DNA of 64,000 nucleotides from Tichowtungia aerotolerans. Its GTDB lineage: Bacteria; Verrucomicrobiota; Kiritimatiellia; Kiritimatiellales; Tichowtungiaceae. Below the pieces are notes generated by a model, which was not told the origin of the DNA, made no database searches, and saw only the letters and a program-made list of their open reading frames with translations. This document shows, one piece after another, positions 9,765 through 17,502 of this stretch (positions within the stretch are counted from its first letter, which is position 1; the number at the start of each line of letters is the position of its first letter). The position numbers and the translations under genes are program-made. The stretch covers positions 3,600,900 to 3,664,899 of the forward strand of contig NZ_CP047593.1 of assembly GCF_009905215.1 (NCBI RefSeq), in the 5' to 3' direction.

Positions 9765-10172
9765 AGGTCGCCTCGGGAAAGTCCGTACATCTCACGAGCC
9801 TCTTCGGTCAAATCGCGCTTCCGTGCAGGCTTCAGAGCTTTTTGCAATGACCTCCTGCAGAATGTGCTTACCCAGGCTTAGGTCAGCGACGAGCTGCTTC
9901 AGCTTGCGATTTTCCTCACGCAACATGCGTAACTCACGCACTTCACTAACGCCCAGCCCTTTGTATTTCTTCCGCCAGTTGTAAAACGTGGCCTCACTGA
10001 CTCCCATCGACCGGCACAGTTCGGCAATCTCCTCACCGTTCTCTGCCTGCTTCAGGGCATATACGACCTGCTCTTCTGCGTATCTCTTCCGCTTCATTGT
10101 CCCTCCTTATCATGAGGTTAAACGAAGCCGAATCCTAAAGTTCAATTGGTCCAGTTTTCAGGGTGAACGTCA
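9765..10172 (-). mobile_element. IS3-family (IS407-group) fragment: right end and orfA
   Basis: The right terminus (minus strand TGACGTTCACCCTGAAAACT) and the whole orfA region are related to, but clearly diverged from, the two intact 1269-bp copies at 11648 and 28983. Only about 410 bp remain; nearly all of orfB is gone. OrfA ([19 protein letters not shown]) starts at 10097. The slippery A-run has one A fewer than in the intact copies, so the frame runs on to a stop at 9792. Non-functional. Confidence 0.8.
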
Positions 10173-10273
10173 CCAAGCTGTTGCTCTTTGATCCGTACGC
10201 CTACTGCGGTCAAACTCGGCATGGTACGATTCTCAGTTGACTATATTCAGGTAAAGTTGTATATATAAGCTTT

Positions 10274-11200
10274 ATGGAAGTTTCAGTAGCCATTCCATCG
10301 ATACTGGGGGAGAGAAAAAACCAACAAACAGAAGAAGTAACGGTTCTCGCATCAACACCCCGAACACGGCAACGCATGATAGACCTTACTCAAAAATCCG
10401 TTAAATCACTCGTAGATCTTGATGTTAGGGTTTTAGGTACCGACTGGGCTCATGGCAATTATTTGGCTGGCACTAAAAAATCAAGTACACATCTATTGTA
10501 CTATGCAGTAAGGGGCAACCATATATATTTCGATATTGGAAAAGGAGAACAAAACCTCCCCCCCAATCACGTACTCATTGTACCTGCCGGTTTTCCTCAA
10601 TGGACCCATCTCTCAAAAGGAAAATCCGTAGGGATATGGGTTAATCTTTGGAATACCCCTCGATGGCATTTTCTAGAACAAAAAATGCCATCTATTCATA
10701 TAGCGAATGACTTGTCAAAATTAGCCAGCGCAATTGACGCCTGCATTGATGAACAAAAGTCTCCAGAAAGATATGGGGTAGAACAAAATATCTCTAATTA
10801 TGCCAAAATTATCAGTAATTATATCATACGCACTGTAAAGCCAGAATATAAGTCTTCGGATATAAGTCACTTATTAAAAATAGATCAACTTTGGCATGAG
10901 GTATCAGCTGATCTAACACAACCTTGGACAGCAGACATTCTTGCCGCCCGAGCACATATGAGTGTTGGTCATTTGTATAATATTCAAAAACGGTTAACAG
11001 GAACCACTCCCATGCAAATGGTACTTCGATTAAGAATGGAACGAGCACAACTCCTTTTGACCAACACTAACCTGACACTTGACCGTATTTCAGAAGAAAT
11101 CGGATTTAGCAGTGCATTTTCCTTTTCAAATGCATTTGTACGCCAGTTCGGGCTTAGACCCGGAGCGTACCGAAGCCAATTACACAAAAAAATCAAATAG
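10274..11200 (+). CDS. AraC/XylS-family transcriptional regulator
   Basis: A 308-residue DNA-binding regulator. Residues about 45-165 form a cupin-like sensor region (HLLYYAVRGNHIYFDIG, LPPNHVLIVPAGFPQWTH) that usually binds a sugar ligand. Residues about 205-300 carry the double helix-turn-helix: WTADILAARAHMSVGHLYN and then LDRISEEIGFSSAFSFSNAF with FGLRPGAYRSQ. It is the only regulator within the GH18/sulfatase island, so control of those genes is a reasonable inference. It is flanked by IS remnants on both sides and has AT-rich codon use like the island. Start chosen at the first ATG; the ribosome site is weak. Confidence 0.88.
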   Translation: MEVSVAIPSILGERKNQQTEEVTVLASTPRTRQRMIDLTQKSVKSLVDLDVRVLGTDWAHGNYLAGTKKSSTHLLYYAVRGNHIYFDIGKGEQNLPPNHVLIVPAGFPQWTHLSKGKSVGIWVNLWNTPRWHFLEQKMPSIHIANDLSKLASAIDACIDEQKSPERYGVEQNISNYAKIISNYIIRTVKPEYKSSDISHLLKIDQLWHEVSADLTQPWTADILAARAHMSVGHLYNIQKRLTGTTPMQMVLRLRMERAQLLLTNTNLTLDRISEEIGFSSAFSFSNAFVRQFGLRPGAYRSQLHKKIK

Positions 11201-11415
11201 TCCCTCCAATAATACTTACAATTCAGTTTAGAATAAGGTCGTTTTCTCTACTTAACTTTAGTGATTGTTACAAAGCGATTCGATAATCTGAATAAGCGTC
11301 TTTTCGCCTCCCTCATTGATAGTGGTGATAGCGTATTAAATCTTTCGTACATTTGAGTTGGGGTTCTCCCGGCTGGTAAAACGATACGAGTGTCAGCAAA
11401 CACAAGGAGAACCAA

Positions 11416-11598
11416 ATGGATAGAGACCAAAAGACGACGGAAGATACCACGAAAAAGATCATCGAAATTGACGACTCGGCAATTCGAGGACATCTACAGG
11501 AGCTGGTGAGAGGCTCTGTTGAGGAGACGCTCAACGGCCTGCTGGATGCCGATGCGGATGTCCCATGCGGAGCAAAACGCTATGAGCGAAGCCCGTGA
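11416..11598 (+). pseudogene. IS256 transposase, N-terminal fragment
   Basis: MDRDQKTTEDTTKK through CGAKRYERSP matches the first ~59 residues of the copy at the left window edge. It is then cut at 11597, where a TGACCTG IS end supplies the TGA stop. The ribosome site AGGAG precedes the ATG. Not functional alone. Confidence 0.8.
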
Positions 11599-11647
11599 CC
11601 TGATCCCATAAAACTGGACGGTTTGTAGTGAGAGTTCTCCGTGGTAA
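11597..11647. mobile_element. 51-bp terminal remnant of a second IS3-type element
   Basis: TGACCTGATCCCATAAAACT resembles the TGACCTGCCCCC terminus of the adjacent IS3 but is a different element. It stands exactly at the break in the IS256 transposase. It marks an earlier insertion into which, or beside which, the 1269-bp IS3 later landed. Confidence 0.55.
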
Positions 11648-11680
11648 TGACCTGCCCCCGTCGATTGGACCACTGAGCCT

Positions 11681-12580
11681 CTAAAATACGGCTTCTAATA
11701 GTTGCTGTGTTCTCTGGGTTCCCTCCCTCCTCCGGAGGAGGGTGGGAAGCGCGGACGCCTCCATCCACGCACCTATATATTCCGTCGGAGTCTTGTTATC
11801 AAGCGACTTATGCGGTCGCTGCTCATTGTAATCTTTTTTCCATGCTGCGAGTTTATCACGGGCATCGTCCACTCCGAAGAAAAGCTCCACATTCAAACAT
11901 TCATCCCTCAACTTTCCGTTGAAGCTTTCGATGTATCCATTTTCGGTCGGCTTACCCGGTCGGATAAACTCCATGGCGACCTCATGATGATATGTCCAGG
12001 CATCCATCGACCTGGAGTAAAACTCGCTTCCGTTGTCCACACGAATGCTTTTGGGATAACCGCGTTGATTAGCCACTCCGTTCAGACAAGACGCGACCTT
12101 TTCACCGGTGATGGATCGGTCAGCATATAGCGCCAGGCATTCCCGACTAAAGTTATCGACTACCGTCAGTATCCTGAAGTGACGCCCGTCCTCGGTGCGA
12201 TCCATCACAAAGTCCATACTCCATTGCTCGTTGGGCCCGGCAGCCTGCTCAAGAGGAACACGAGGCCGGTTCGCCAACTTTTTACGGGGTTTCGTGCGAA
12301 CGGCAAGGTTTTCCTCCATGTAGACCCGATAGACTCTTTTGTGATTAATCTCCCATCCTTCCCGGCGCAACAGAACATGAATGCGCCGGTAACCGAACCG
12401 GACACGTTTAGCGGCCAGTTCCTTAATCCGCAGACGAAGCGCCTCATCGTCCCGAGGCTTCGCTTTGTAGAAAAAGGTGGTCCGGCTTAACTCAAAAAGC
12501 CCGCACGCCCGGCGGCCCGAGAGTCCGTATGCATCACATGCCCCCTCGGCCAGTTCGCGCTTCCGTGCAGGCTTCAGAGC
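11681..12580 (-). CDS. IS3 orfB (DDE transposase), copy A, read by -1 frameshift
   Basis: About 299 codons after the slip site, beginning [20 protein letters not shown]. It contains the HTH_21-like segment ([13 protein letters not shown]) and the rve integrase core with DDE residues ([29 protein letters not shown]), ending [14 protein letters not shown]. The reading frame then continues through a GC-rich palindrome, adding about 25 odd residues ([13 protein letters not shown]). No independent start with a good ribosome site was seen, so expression as an OrfAB fusion is likely. Confidence 0.88.
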   Translation of the reverse strand, partial: ALKPARKRELAEGACDAYGLSGRRACGLFELSRTTFFYKAKPRDDEALRLRIKELAAKRVRFGYRRIHVLLRREGWEINHKRVYRVYMEENLAVRTKPRKKLANRPRVPLEQAAGPNEQWSMDFVMDRTEDGRHFRILTVVDNFSRECLALYADRSITGEKVASCLNGVANQRGYPKSIRVDNGSEFYSRSMDAWTYHHEVAMEFIRPGKPTENGYIESFNGKLRDECLNVELFFGVDDARDKLAAWKKDYNEQRPHKSLDNKTPTEYIGAWMEASALPTLLRRREGTQRTQQLLEAVF

Positions 12581-12840
12581 TTTTTTGCAATGACCTCCTG
12601 CAAGATGTGCTTGTCCAGACTCAGGTCGGCTACGAGCTGCTTCAACTTGCGGTTTTCATCACGTAACATGCGTAACTCCCGCACCTCGCTTACTCCAAGC
12701 CCCTTGTACTTCTTGCGCCAGTTGTAAAACGTGGCCTCACTGACTCCCATCGACCGGCATAGTTCGGCTATCTTCTCGCCGTTCTCCGCCTGCTTCAGGG
12801 CATATACGATCTGTTCCTCTGTGTATCTCTTCCGCTTCAT
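12574..12840 (-). CDS. IS3 orfA (HTH protein), copy A
   Basis: An 88-residue helix-turn-helix protein typical of IS3/IS407-group orfA ([19 protein letters not shown], then [17 protein letters not shown]), followed by a leucine-zipper-like stretch for transposase multimerisation. It binds the IS ends. It terminates two codons after the slippery heptamer A-AAA-AAG (minus 12586-12580), where a -1 shift would fuse it to orfB. Identical to the copy B orfA at the protein level. Confidence 0.92.
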   Translation of the reverse strand: MKRKRYTEEQIVYALKQAENGEKIAELCRSMGVSEATFYNWRKKYKGLGVSEVRELRMLRDENRKLKQLVADLSLDKHILQEVIAKKL

Positions 12841-12916
12841 TCGTCCTCCTTATCATGAGGTTAAACGAAGCCGAATCCTAAAGTATCAACTGGTCCAGTT
12901 TTCGGGGTGAACGTCA

Positions 12917-13231
12917 GTAGAAAAGCTAAAAGGCATGAAGCTGAACAAAGCGGCCGATCACGTGCAACGAACCGTAGACGAAACACTGAGCTATATGAGC
13001 TATCCCGAGGAGCATTGGCGGCGCATCCGCACCAACAATCCGTTGGAGCGGATTATGCGCGAGATCCGGCGACGTACCCGCGTAGTCGGCAGCTTTCCTG
13101 ACGGACAGTCCGCGCTGATGCTGGTCGCAGCTCGTCTACGCCACATCGCAGGCACCAAATGGGGGACGCGCCGCTACCTGAACATGACCCGACTCTACGA
13201 ACTGGAACAACTCAAGAAGAATGCCGCATAG
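12917..13231 (+). pseudogene. IS256 transposase, C-terminal fragment
   Basis: The frame from about 12935 (MKLNKAADHVQRTVDETLSY) continues EHWRRIRTNNPLERIMREIRRRT and ends YELEQLKKNAA. TNNPLERIMREIRRRT is the conserved C-terminal region with the last catalytic Glu of IS256/Mutator transposases. It is the other half of the split gene whose N-terminus is at 11416. Confidence 0.82.
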
Positions 13232-13291
13232 GCGGCCTCGGGCTTCGACCCAACTCCGACGAGTTATATGACCCATTCTCGTTGGCCCGAA

Positions 13292-13441
13292 GCCCAGAGG
13301 CCGCCCCGAACAACAGAATTTATGGAGAACTCCAAAACGAAAGTGCGAAAGATTCTGGACACTACCGCCCAGAGGCCGCCCCGAACAACAGAACTTATGG
13401 AGGATGCCAAAACGAAAGTGCGAAAGATTCTGGACACTACC
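13292..13441. repeat. 75-bp tandem duplication at the right end of the IS256 element
   Basis: Units 13292-13366 and 13367-13441 are nearly identical and each ends in the IS terminal sequence AAAGTGCGAAAGATTCTGGA-CACTACC. The element therefore carries two consecutive right ends. The outer one abuts the GH18 coding sequence. Confidence 0.9.
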
Positions 13442-14630
13442 TTTCTGTATTGCTGCTATTCGAGTCGGACGACCGTTCCCATATTGACCGATCCGCATGT
13501 ATTCTTTCAGCAATAGGATCAATTAACGGATGGCGGGCAAAATCAAATCCTGCCTCGGCAGGAAAATAGTCAGACTGAAACTCCCACCAAAACACCCCGC
13601 GATAGTCACATTGCAAAGCCCACTCAAGTTTAAGCTGCAAACTATGTGAATTATCAATTGTAACAAATTCAGTTTTGTCAGGACTATAATAATAAGGAGC
13701 TTCTGCGCAAAAATCATAAGACTCCGTCCAGCCATTTGAAACCAATGAAGTCAATTCCGTATAATCAAAATATCTTCCATTTTTCTCTCCCAATGGAACA
13801 TCACTCATCTCGCCAGGCAATATACCTCTATAATAGAACCCGTAATTTGCAAGACCTATACAGATCTTATTAGAAGGAAACATTCGCCAATTTTTCAGGT
13901 CTTTTTTAATTTTATCCAACGGTGCATTATGGGATGGAGTTTTCCCCCAAATCCCCCCTCCCATATCGTAAGTCATCACATTTACCCAATCTATAACACC
14001 GCAGAGCCGGGACGCCTGTTCACAAGTATACTTCCGCCAAGAATGAATAGCTGTCGTTAGAAAATAATTCCGCAAAACAGTGGGTTTTCCAAGCTCATCT
14101 AATGCTGCACGCAAATCAGTTAGCAACGCAATATGCAACTCAAGATCAAGAGTATGCTCCCAATCAACATCAACCCCATCAAAATTGTATTTTGCTACAA
14201 AAGAGCTTATTACTCTAGCAAATTTTCTTCTCCTCTCTGGATCCTCAGCTACAAGGTTGTATTCTTCATCCCCCAATATTGAGAGCAAAACCTTTGTCCC
14301 ATCAAAATGAGCTCGAGCAATCAATTCCGGCACCAAACTACAGCCAAAATCCCCCTCTGAATATGAGTGATTTCGGACCATTTTTTGCACCACATCTGTT
14401 TCCGGTTTATCAAAATCAGAAGCCTCCCACATCGGCGATGCCATAACATACATAATATCAAACCAATCAAACCGCGTCTGATCTAATTGAGAGCGGCTTG
14501 AGATCGAGTCACCCACTACATAAATAGAATGGATAAAAATATCCCGGTCGTTTTCGGATGCACGCACTTCAAAAAAAACCGTATAGCAGAAAACAAACAA
14601 AAACAGCGCCCGAACGGAAAAATGCATCAC
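13437..14630 (-). CDS. Secreted GH18 glycosidase, C-terminus altered by an IS256 end
   Basis: A 397-residue protein with a signal peptide (about 1-24, ending VRA). The GH18 catalytic motif FDGVDVDWEHT is present (Asp-x-Asp-x-Glu), as are INVMTYDMGGG and a closing YRGVFWWEFQSDY strand, so the barrel appears complete. Family members hydrolyse N-acetylglucosamine-containing polymers. The final codons (SNTER, TAG) run into the IS256 terminus at 13441, and the stop codon is made by IS sequence (GGTAG); a few native residues, or a short C-terminal part, have been replaced. It lies last in a minus-strand run of five genes (20158 to 13437). Confidence 0.85.
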   Translation of the reverse strand: MMHFSVRALFLFVFCYTVFFEVRASENDRDIFIHSIYVVGDSISSRSQLDQTRFDWFDIMYVMASPMWEASDFDKPETDVVQKMVRNHSYSEGDFGCSLVPELIARAHFDGTKVLLSILGDEEYNLVAEDPERRRKFARVISSFVAKYNFDGVDVDWEHTLDLELHIALLTDLRAALDELGKPTVLRNYFLTTAIHSWRKYTCEQASRLCGVIDWVNVMTYDMGGGIWGKTPSHNAPLDKIKKDLKNWRMFPSNKICIGLANYGFYYRGILPGEMSDVPLGEKNGRYFDYTELTSLVSNGWTESYDFCAEAPYYYSPDKTEFVTIDNSHSLQLKLEWALQCDYRGVFWWEFQSDYFPAEAGFDFARHPLIDPIAERIHADRSIWERSSDSNSSNTER

Positions 14631-14648
14631 GAATCCTTCAGTATAAAT

Positions 14649-15392
14649 TTATTTAAAAATGAGCTTGTTATAACCCTCATAGTAATGAAACCCGTTATGT
14701 AGTGATTTTGGGAAAGACATGAGCAGCAGAGGTTGCTCAAATGATTTTGAATAATCAAAACGCGTAGCACAAAAACACCATGCTTCGTCACAGAAAGATG
14801 CACCATCTTTGGCGAACACCTTTAACGGAACAGCCATTTCCGCAACATACCCTTGGTCATTATCCTTCCAGTTGCCATCAGTACCCTGAATCGTCGTAGC
14901 AACCCGGGCCCCTGACGACCAACTTGAGAAACGGTCCTGCCCTCCCGCCCCTCGACTAGCATAGCGCGCATCATACAACGTGCCGTTCGGAGCGACCACT
15001 AGTTCAAAATAAGTGTTGTTGTTCGTCCTAGGCTTGATGTATAATTCCACGCAATCGCCAATCCAAAGTGACGCATCCCCCTTGCTGGAACTAGACCAGA
15101 CATCATCATCATTGCACTCAAAGGAAACATATAAAGTCTCTTCATCCCGCAAAATACGCACAACAGTTAGAGAAACATCTTCAGCATCTTTGGGGCTATA
15201 GATGTAAAAATTGGTAATCGCATCCGCCAACCGCCAAACATCTTCATCCACCCGACCGTCAATGGTGATAGATGAATATATTTTATTGCAGACATAAGAA
15301 CCTGGCACCATAGACTCTGCCGACGTTACATTACACACAAACCCAACCAAACCCACTATCAAAATAAACGTTTCTAATCTCTTAATCTTCAT
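14649..15392 (-). CDS. Secreted CBM9-like carbohydrate-binding protein
   Basis: The start at 15392 (MKIKRLETFILIVGLVGFV) is chosen because GGAGGAAAA lies just upstream and it gives a clean signal peptide ending TSA. The mature part (about 220 residues) matches the CBM9/DOMON-like sandwich: ITIDGRVDEDVWRLADAI, LYVSFECNDDDVWSS, GDCVELYIKP, then NGTLYDARY and YVAEMAVPL. Such modules bind reducing ends or xylan/cellobiose-type sugars in known cases; here the ligand is unknown. Its place between GH18 genes and a symporter suggests it captures the released oligosaccharide. No catalytic domain seen. Confidence 0.8.
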   Translation of the reverse strand: MKIKRLETFILIVGLVGFVCNVTSAESMVPGSYVCNKIYSSITIDGRVDEDVWRLADAITNFYIYSPKDAEDVSLTVVRILRDEETLYVSFECNDDDVWSSSSKGDASLWIGDCVELYIKPRTNNNTYFELVVAPNGTLYDARYASRGAGGQDRFSSWSSGARVATTIQGTDGNWKDNDQGYVAEMAVPLKVFAKDGASFCDEAWCFCATRFDYSKSFEQPLLLMSFPKSLHNGFHYYEGYNKLIFK

Positions 15393-15417
15393 ACACTTTT
15401 CCTCCACCTGAGAGGAG

Positions 15418-17490
15418 CTACTCATTCTTGAGGGCTTCGACCATGTCCTTACCCGCTCTAACAACCGACCCATCGTCTCTCAAGTCGCGCCTTATCGAAC
15501 TCAACGTCTTAAAGAGATGCTTCATATCCTTAATTCCACCTAACAGGAACCAAATAACTGTCGCGACGGCAAGAACGAAGGAGATGACAACATACCACCA
15601 CCAAAATTTAGCCCAAACCTCATCCTGAACATCTGCTGTTGCATTATAAATTGTTCCTCCAACAAAAATACCAAGCCAGATCAAGGTATAGGCCATGTAG
15701 AAACCATAGATCACCTTATCCCAAAATGAATATTCCTTAGTCGGCAACAAGGATCGCCATCCCGTTGCCGGCATTTCAATATTTCTTTCGTGCTCACCTT
15801 TAATGGCATATTTCCCACGGCATAGAAGCTGATCTAAATTAAATTCCGGAACCTTCAGCACAAACCGATCAAATAGGGATCCGATAATGTAGCTAATAAT
15901 GGCCAACAACATGGACAATGCGAGCATCCACTGGCCGTCAACTGGAAACTTTTCGGGAGTAACTTCCCAGTTGATCCCCGGAACACGCTGAGCAATGCCT
16001 TCTACAATATTTGTGAATGCCCCCAGGATCTGAGGCGAACTTCTAGAAAGCCATGGATAGAGATGATTCTCCCATGAGTTCTGGACGACAATGCCGCCAA
16101 CAGCAACAACACAACCTACGATCAGTGCCGCCCATGCTCCCCGGGTGGTTCCATGCTTCCAATACAATCCGCCTAGAATAACCGCCCCGGCACCACCAAG
16201 CCATATGGCGCCGGTAATGGCAAAAAACATCCAAACATACTGGGTCTGTTTGAAGATCAGGCTAAAACAAAAAACAAAAACTGCAACAAACAGAATAGAT
16301 CCGCGGAGAAGCCACATATGCTGCTTTTCTGTAAGAGTTTTTTTATAGAGAGGCTGGAATACATCTTGAATAAAGATACTTCCCCATGAATGCAAATAGG
16401 TGTCATGGGTGGAGATGAAGGCGCACAGCATGAGCGCACACATGGCACCAAGCAACCCCGTTGGAAGTATGCGGGCAAGCACCAACGGAACCGTCATCTG
16501 TTTCGCAACCTGGGGATTGTTAATTGTATCCAGACTGCTTGTAACATCAGCGGCAATAGCTGCAAACTGGGTATTATGCATCACGAAGTATGCAACAACA
16601 GGCAGCAACACCAAAAACATGAGCTGCACTGCAAATCTCCATGTTCCGAGAATTCCTGCCATTTTTGCTTCATGAGCATTCTTGGCAGAAGAATTATATG
16701 CTTGCGACCCCAACCATGCGCGAAACTGATAGACACCAGCAAACGCAGTTATGAGATAAAACCAATAGTTAAACCCCTCCACTTCACTCGATTTGAACGG
16801 ATGAATTAGAGACGCATTTTCTGGCGCGCTTGCCAGTAAAGTTTTTATTATTTCCGACCAATCAAATCGAACAAGAAGTACGGTAATAATGACCAAAAAT
16901 GCAATATTGGAAAAGATTCCCTGTAAAAAATCGGTAACAATTACAGCAATCTGCCCACCAAGAAACACAAACAAAAGGGAAATCAAAAGCAGTCCCAACA
17001 TAAGAAGAATATATGTGGACGCCCCGAAAACCCTCTCTGGAAATCCCAGAAAATACATAAAAAAACGTGCTCCAACTGATGGAAAAATTCCAAAATTAAC
17101 TATACCTGACACCCACGCAAGAATTCCAGCAAACACACGAAAGCTCTCGCTGTAACGAGCTTCAAAAAATTGAGCCATGGTAAGCGCTCGGGTTTCACGA
17201 AAGCGATATATTACCCAGCCGGACACACCTACAATCAACCAAATTGGAATCATTAGCTGCTGCCAAAATACAGCAGTAAATCCTGCATTATAGAAAACTT
17301 CAAAATTCGCTATTACTGTAATGGCACCGAGACCAGCCATCCCTTCGGAAATGCAAAGTAGATAACGCCCAGCACAACGATTCGCGGCCAAAAAATCGGC
17401 GACACTTCTAGTATACCGCTTAGTAAAAACCGCCATCCCTGTTATAAAAATCATAACAACAACAACAATAAAGGTATCAATAATACTCAT
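15418..17490 (-). CDS. Sodium:solute symporter (SSS family)
   Basis: A 690-residue integral membrane protein with about 14 hydrophobic segments. It starts with a membrane helix (MSIIDTFIVVVVMIFITGM), then FLAANRCAGRYLLCISEGMAGLGAI, typical of SSS/SglT-type carriers. A hydrophilic loop of about 70 residues lies between the last helices. SSS proteins couple sodium influx to uptake of sugars, amino acids or organic acids. The gene is between GH18 genes with 12-25 bp gaps, so it is probably the import route for their mono- or oligosaccharide product. Spacing to the upstream GH18 gene is only 12 bp. Confidence 0.9.
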   Translation of the reverse strand: MSIIDTFIVVVVMIFITGMAVFTKRYTRSVADFLAANRCAGRYLLCISEGMAGLGAITVIANFEVFYNAGFTAVFWQQLMIPIWLIVGVSGWVIYRFRETRALTMAQFFEARYSESFRVFAGILAWVSGIVNFGIFPSVGARFFMYFLGFPERVFGASTYILLMLGLLLISLLFVFLGGQIAVIVTDFLQGIFSNIAFLVIITVLLVRFDWSEIIKTLLASAPENASLIHPFKSSEVEGFNYWFYLITAFAGVYQFRAWLGSQAYNSSAKNAHEAKMAGILGTWRFAVQLMFLVLLPVVAYFVMHNTQFAAIAADVTSSLDTINNPQVAKQMTVPLVLARILPTGLLGAMCALMLCAFISTHDTYLHSWGSIFIQDVFQPLYKKTLTEKQHMWLLRGSILFVAVFVFCFSLIFKQTQYVWMFFAITGAIWLGGAGAVILGGLYWKHGTTRGAWAALIVGCVVAVGGIVVQNSWENHLYPWLSRSSPQILGAFTNIVEGIAQRVPGINWEVTPEKFPVDGQWMLALSMLLAIISYIIGSLFDRFVLKVPEFNLDQLLCRGKYAIKGEHERNIEMPATGWRSLLPTKEYSFWDKVIYGFYMAYTLIWLGIFVGGTIYNATADVQDEVWAKFWWWYVVISFVLAVATVIWFLLGGIKDMKHLFKTLSSIRRDLRDDGSVVRAGKDMVEALKNE

Positions 17491-17502
17491 AATAGCACGT
17501 TC

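Larger units (their letters stand above)
11648..12916 (-). mobile_element. IS3-family (IS407-group) insertion sequence, copy A, 1269 bp
   Basis: Boundaries come from comparison with copy B (28983-30251): both are exactly 1269 bp, nearly identical, and diverge outside. Terminal inverted repeats are imperfect: left TGACCTGCCCCCGTCGATTG, right (minus) TGACGTTCACCCCGAAAACT, both followed by GGACCA. The four flanking bases are GTAA and GTAG, an almost perfect 4-bp target duplication. OrfA and orfB overlap with a slippery A-run. Near-identity of the copies implies recent mobility. Confidence 0.92.
11330..13441 (+). mobile_element. IS256-family element, internally deleted and invaded by IS3 elements
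   Basis: The left end (GATAGCGTATTAAATCTTTCG near 11325-11346) and right end (minus strand GGTAGTGTCCAGAATCTTTC at 13441) form imperfect terminal inverted repeats. Inside lie the transposase N-terminus (11416-11598), a 51-bp foreign IS end, an intact IS3 (11648-12916) and the transposase C-terminus (12917-13231). About 240 central codons are missing, so the IS3 insertion alone does not explain the structure; a deletion also occurred. The right end has a 75-bp tandem duplication. Confidence 0.75.
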
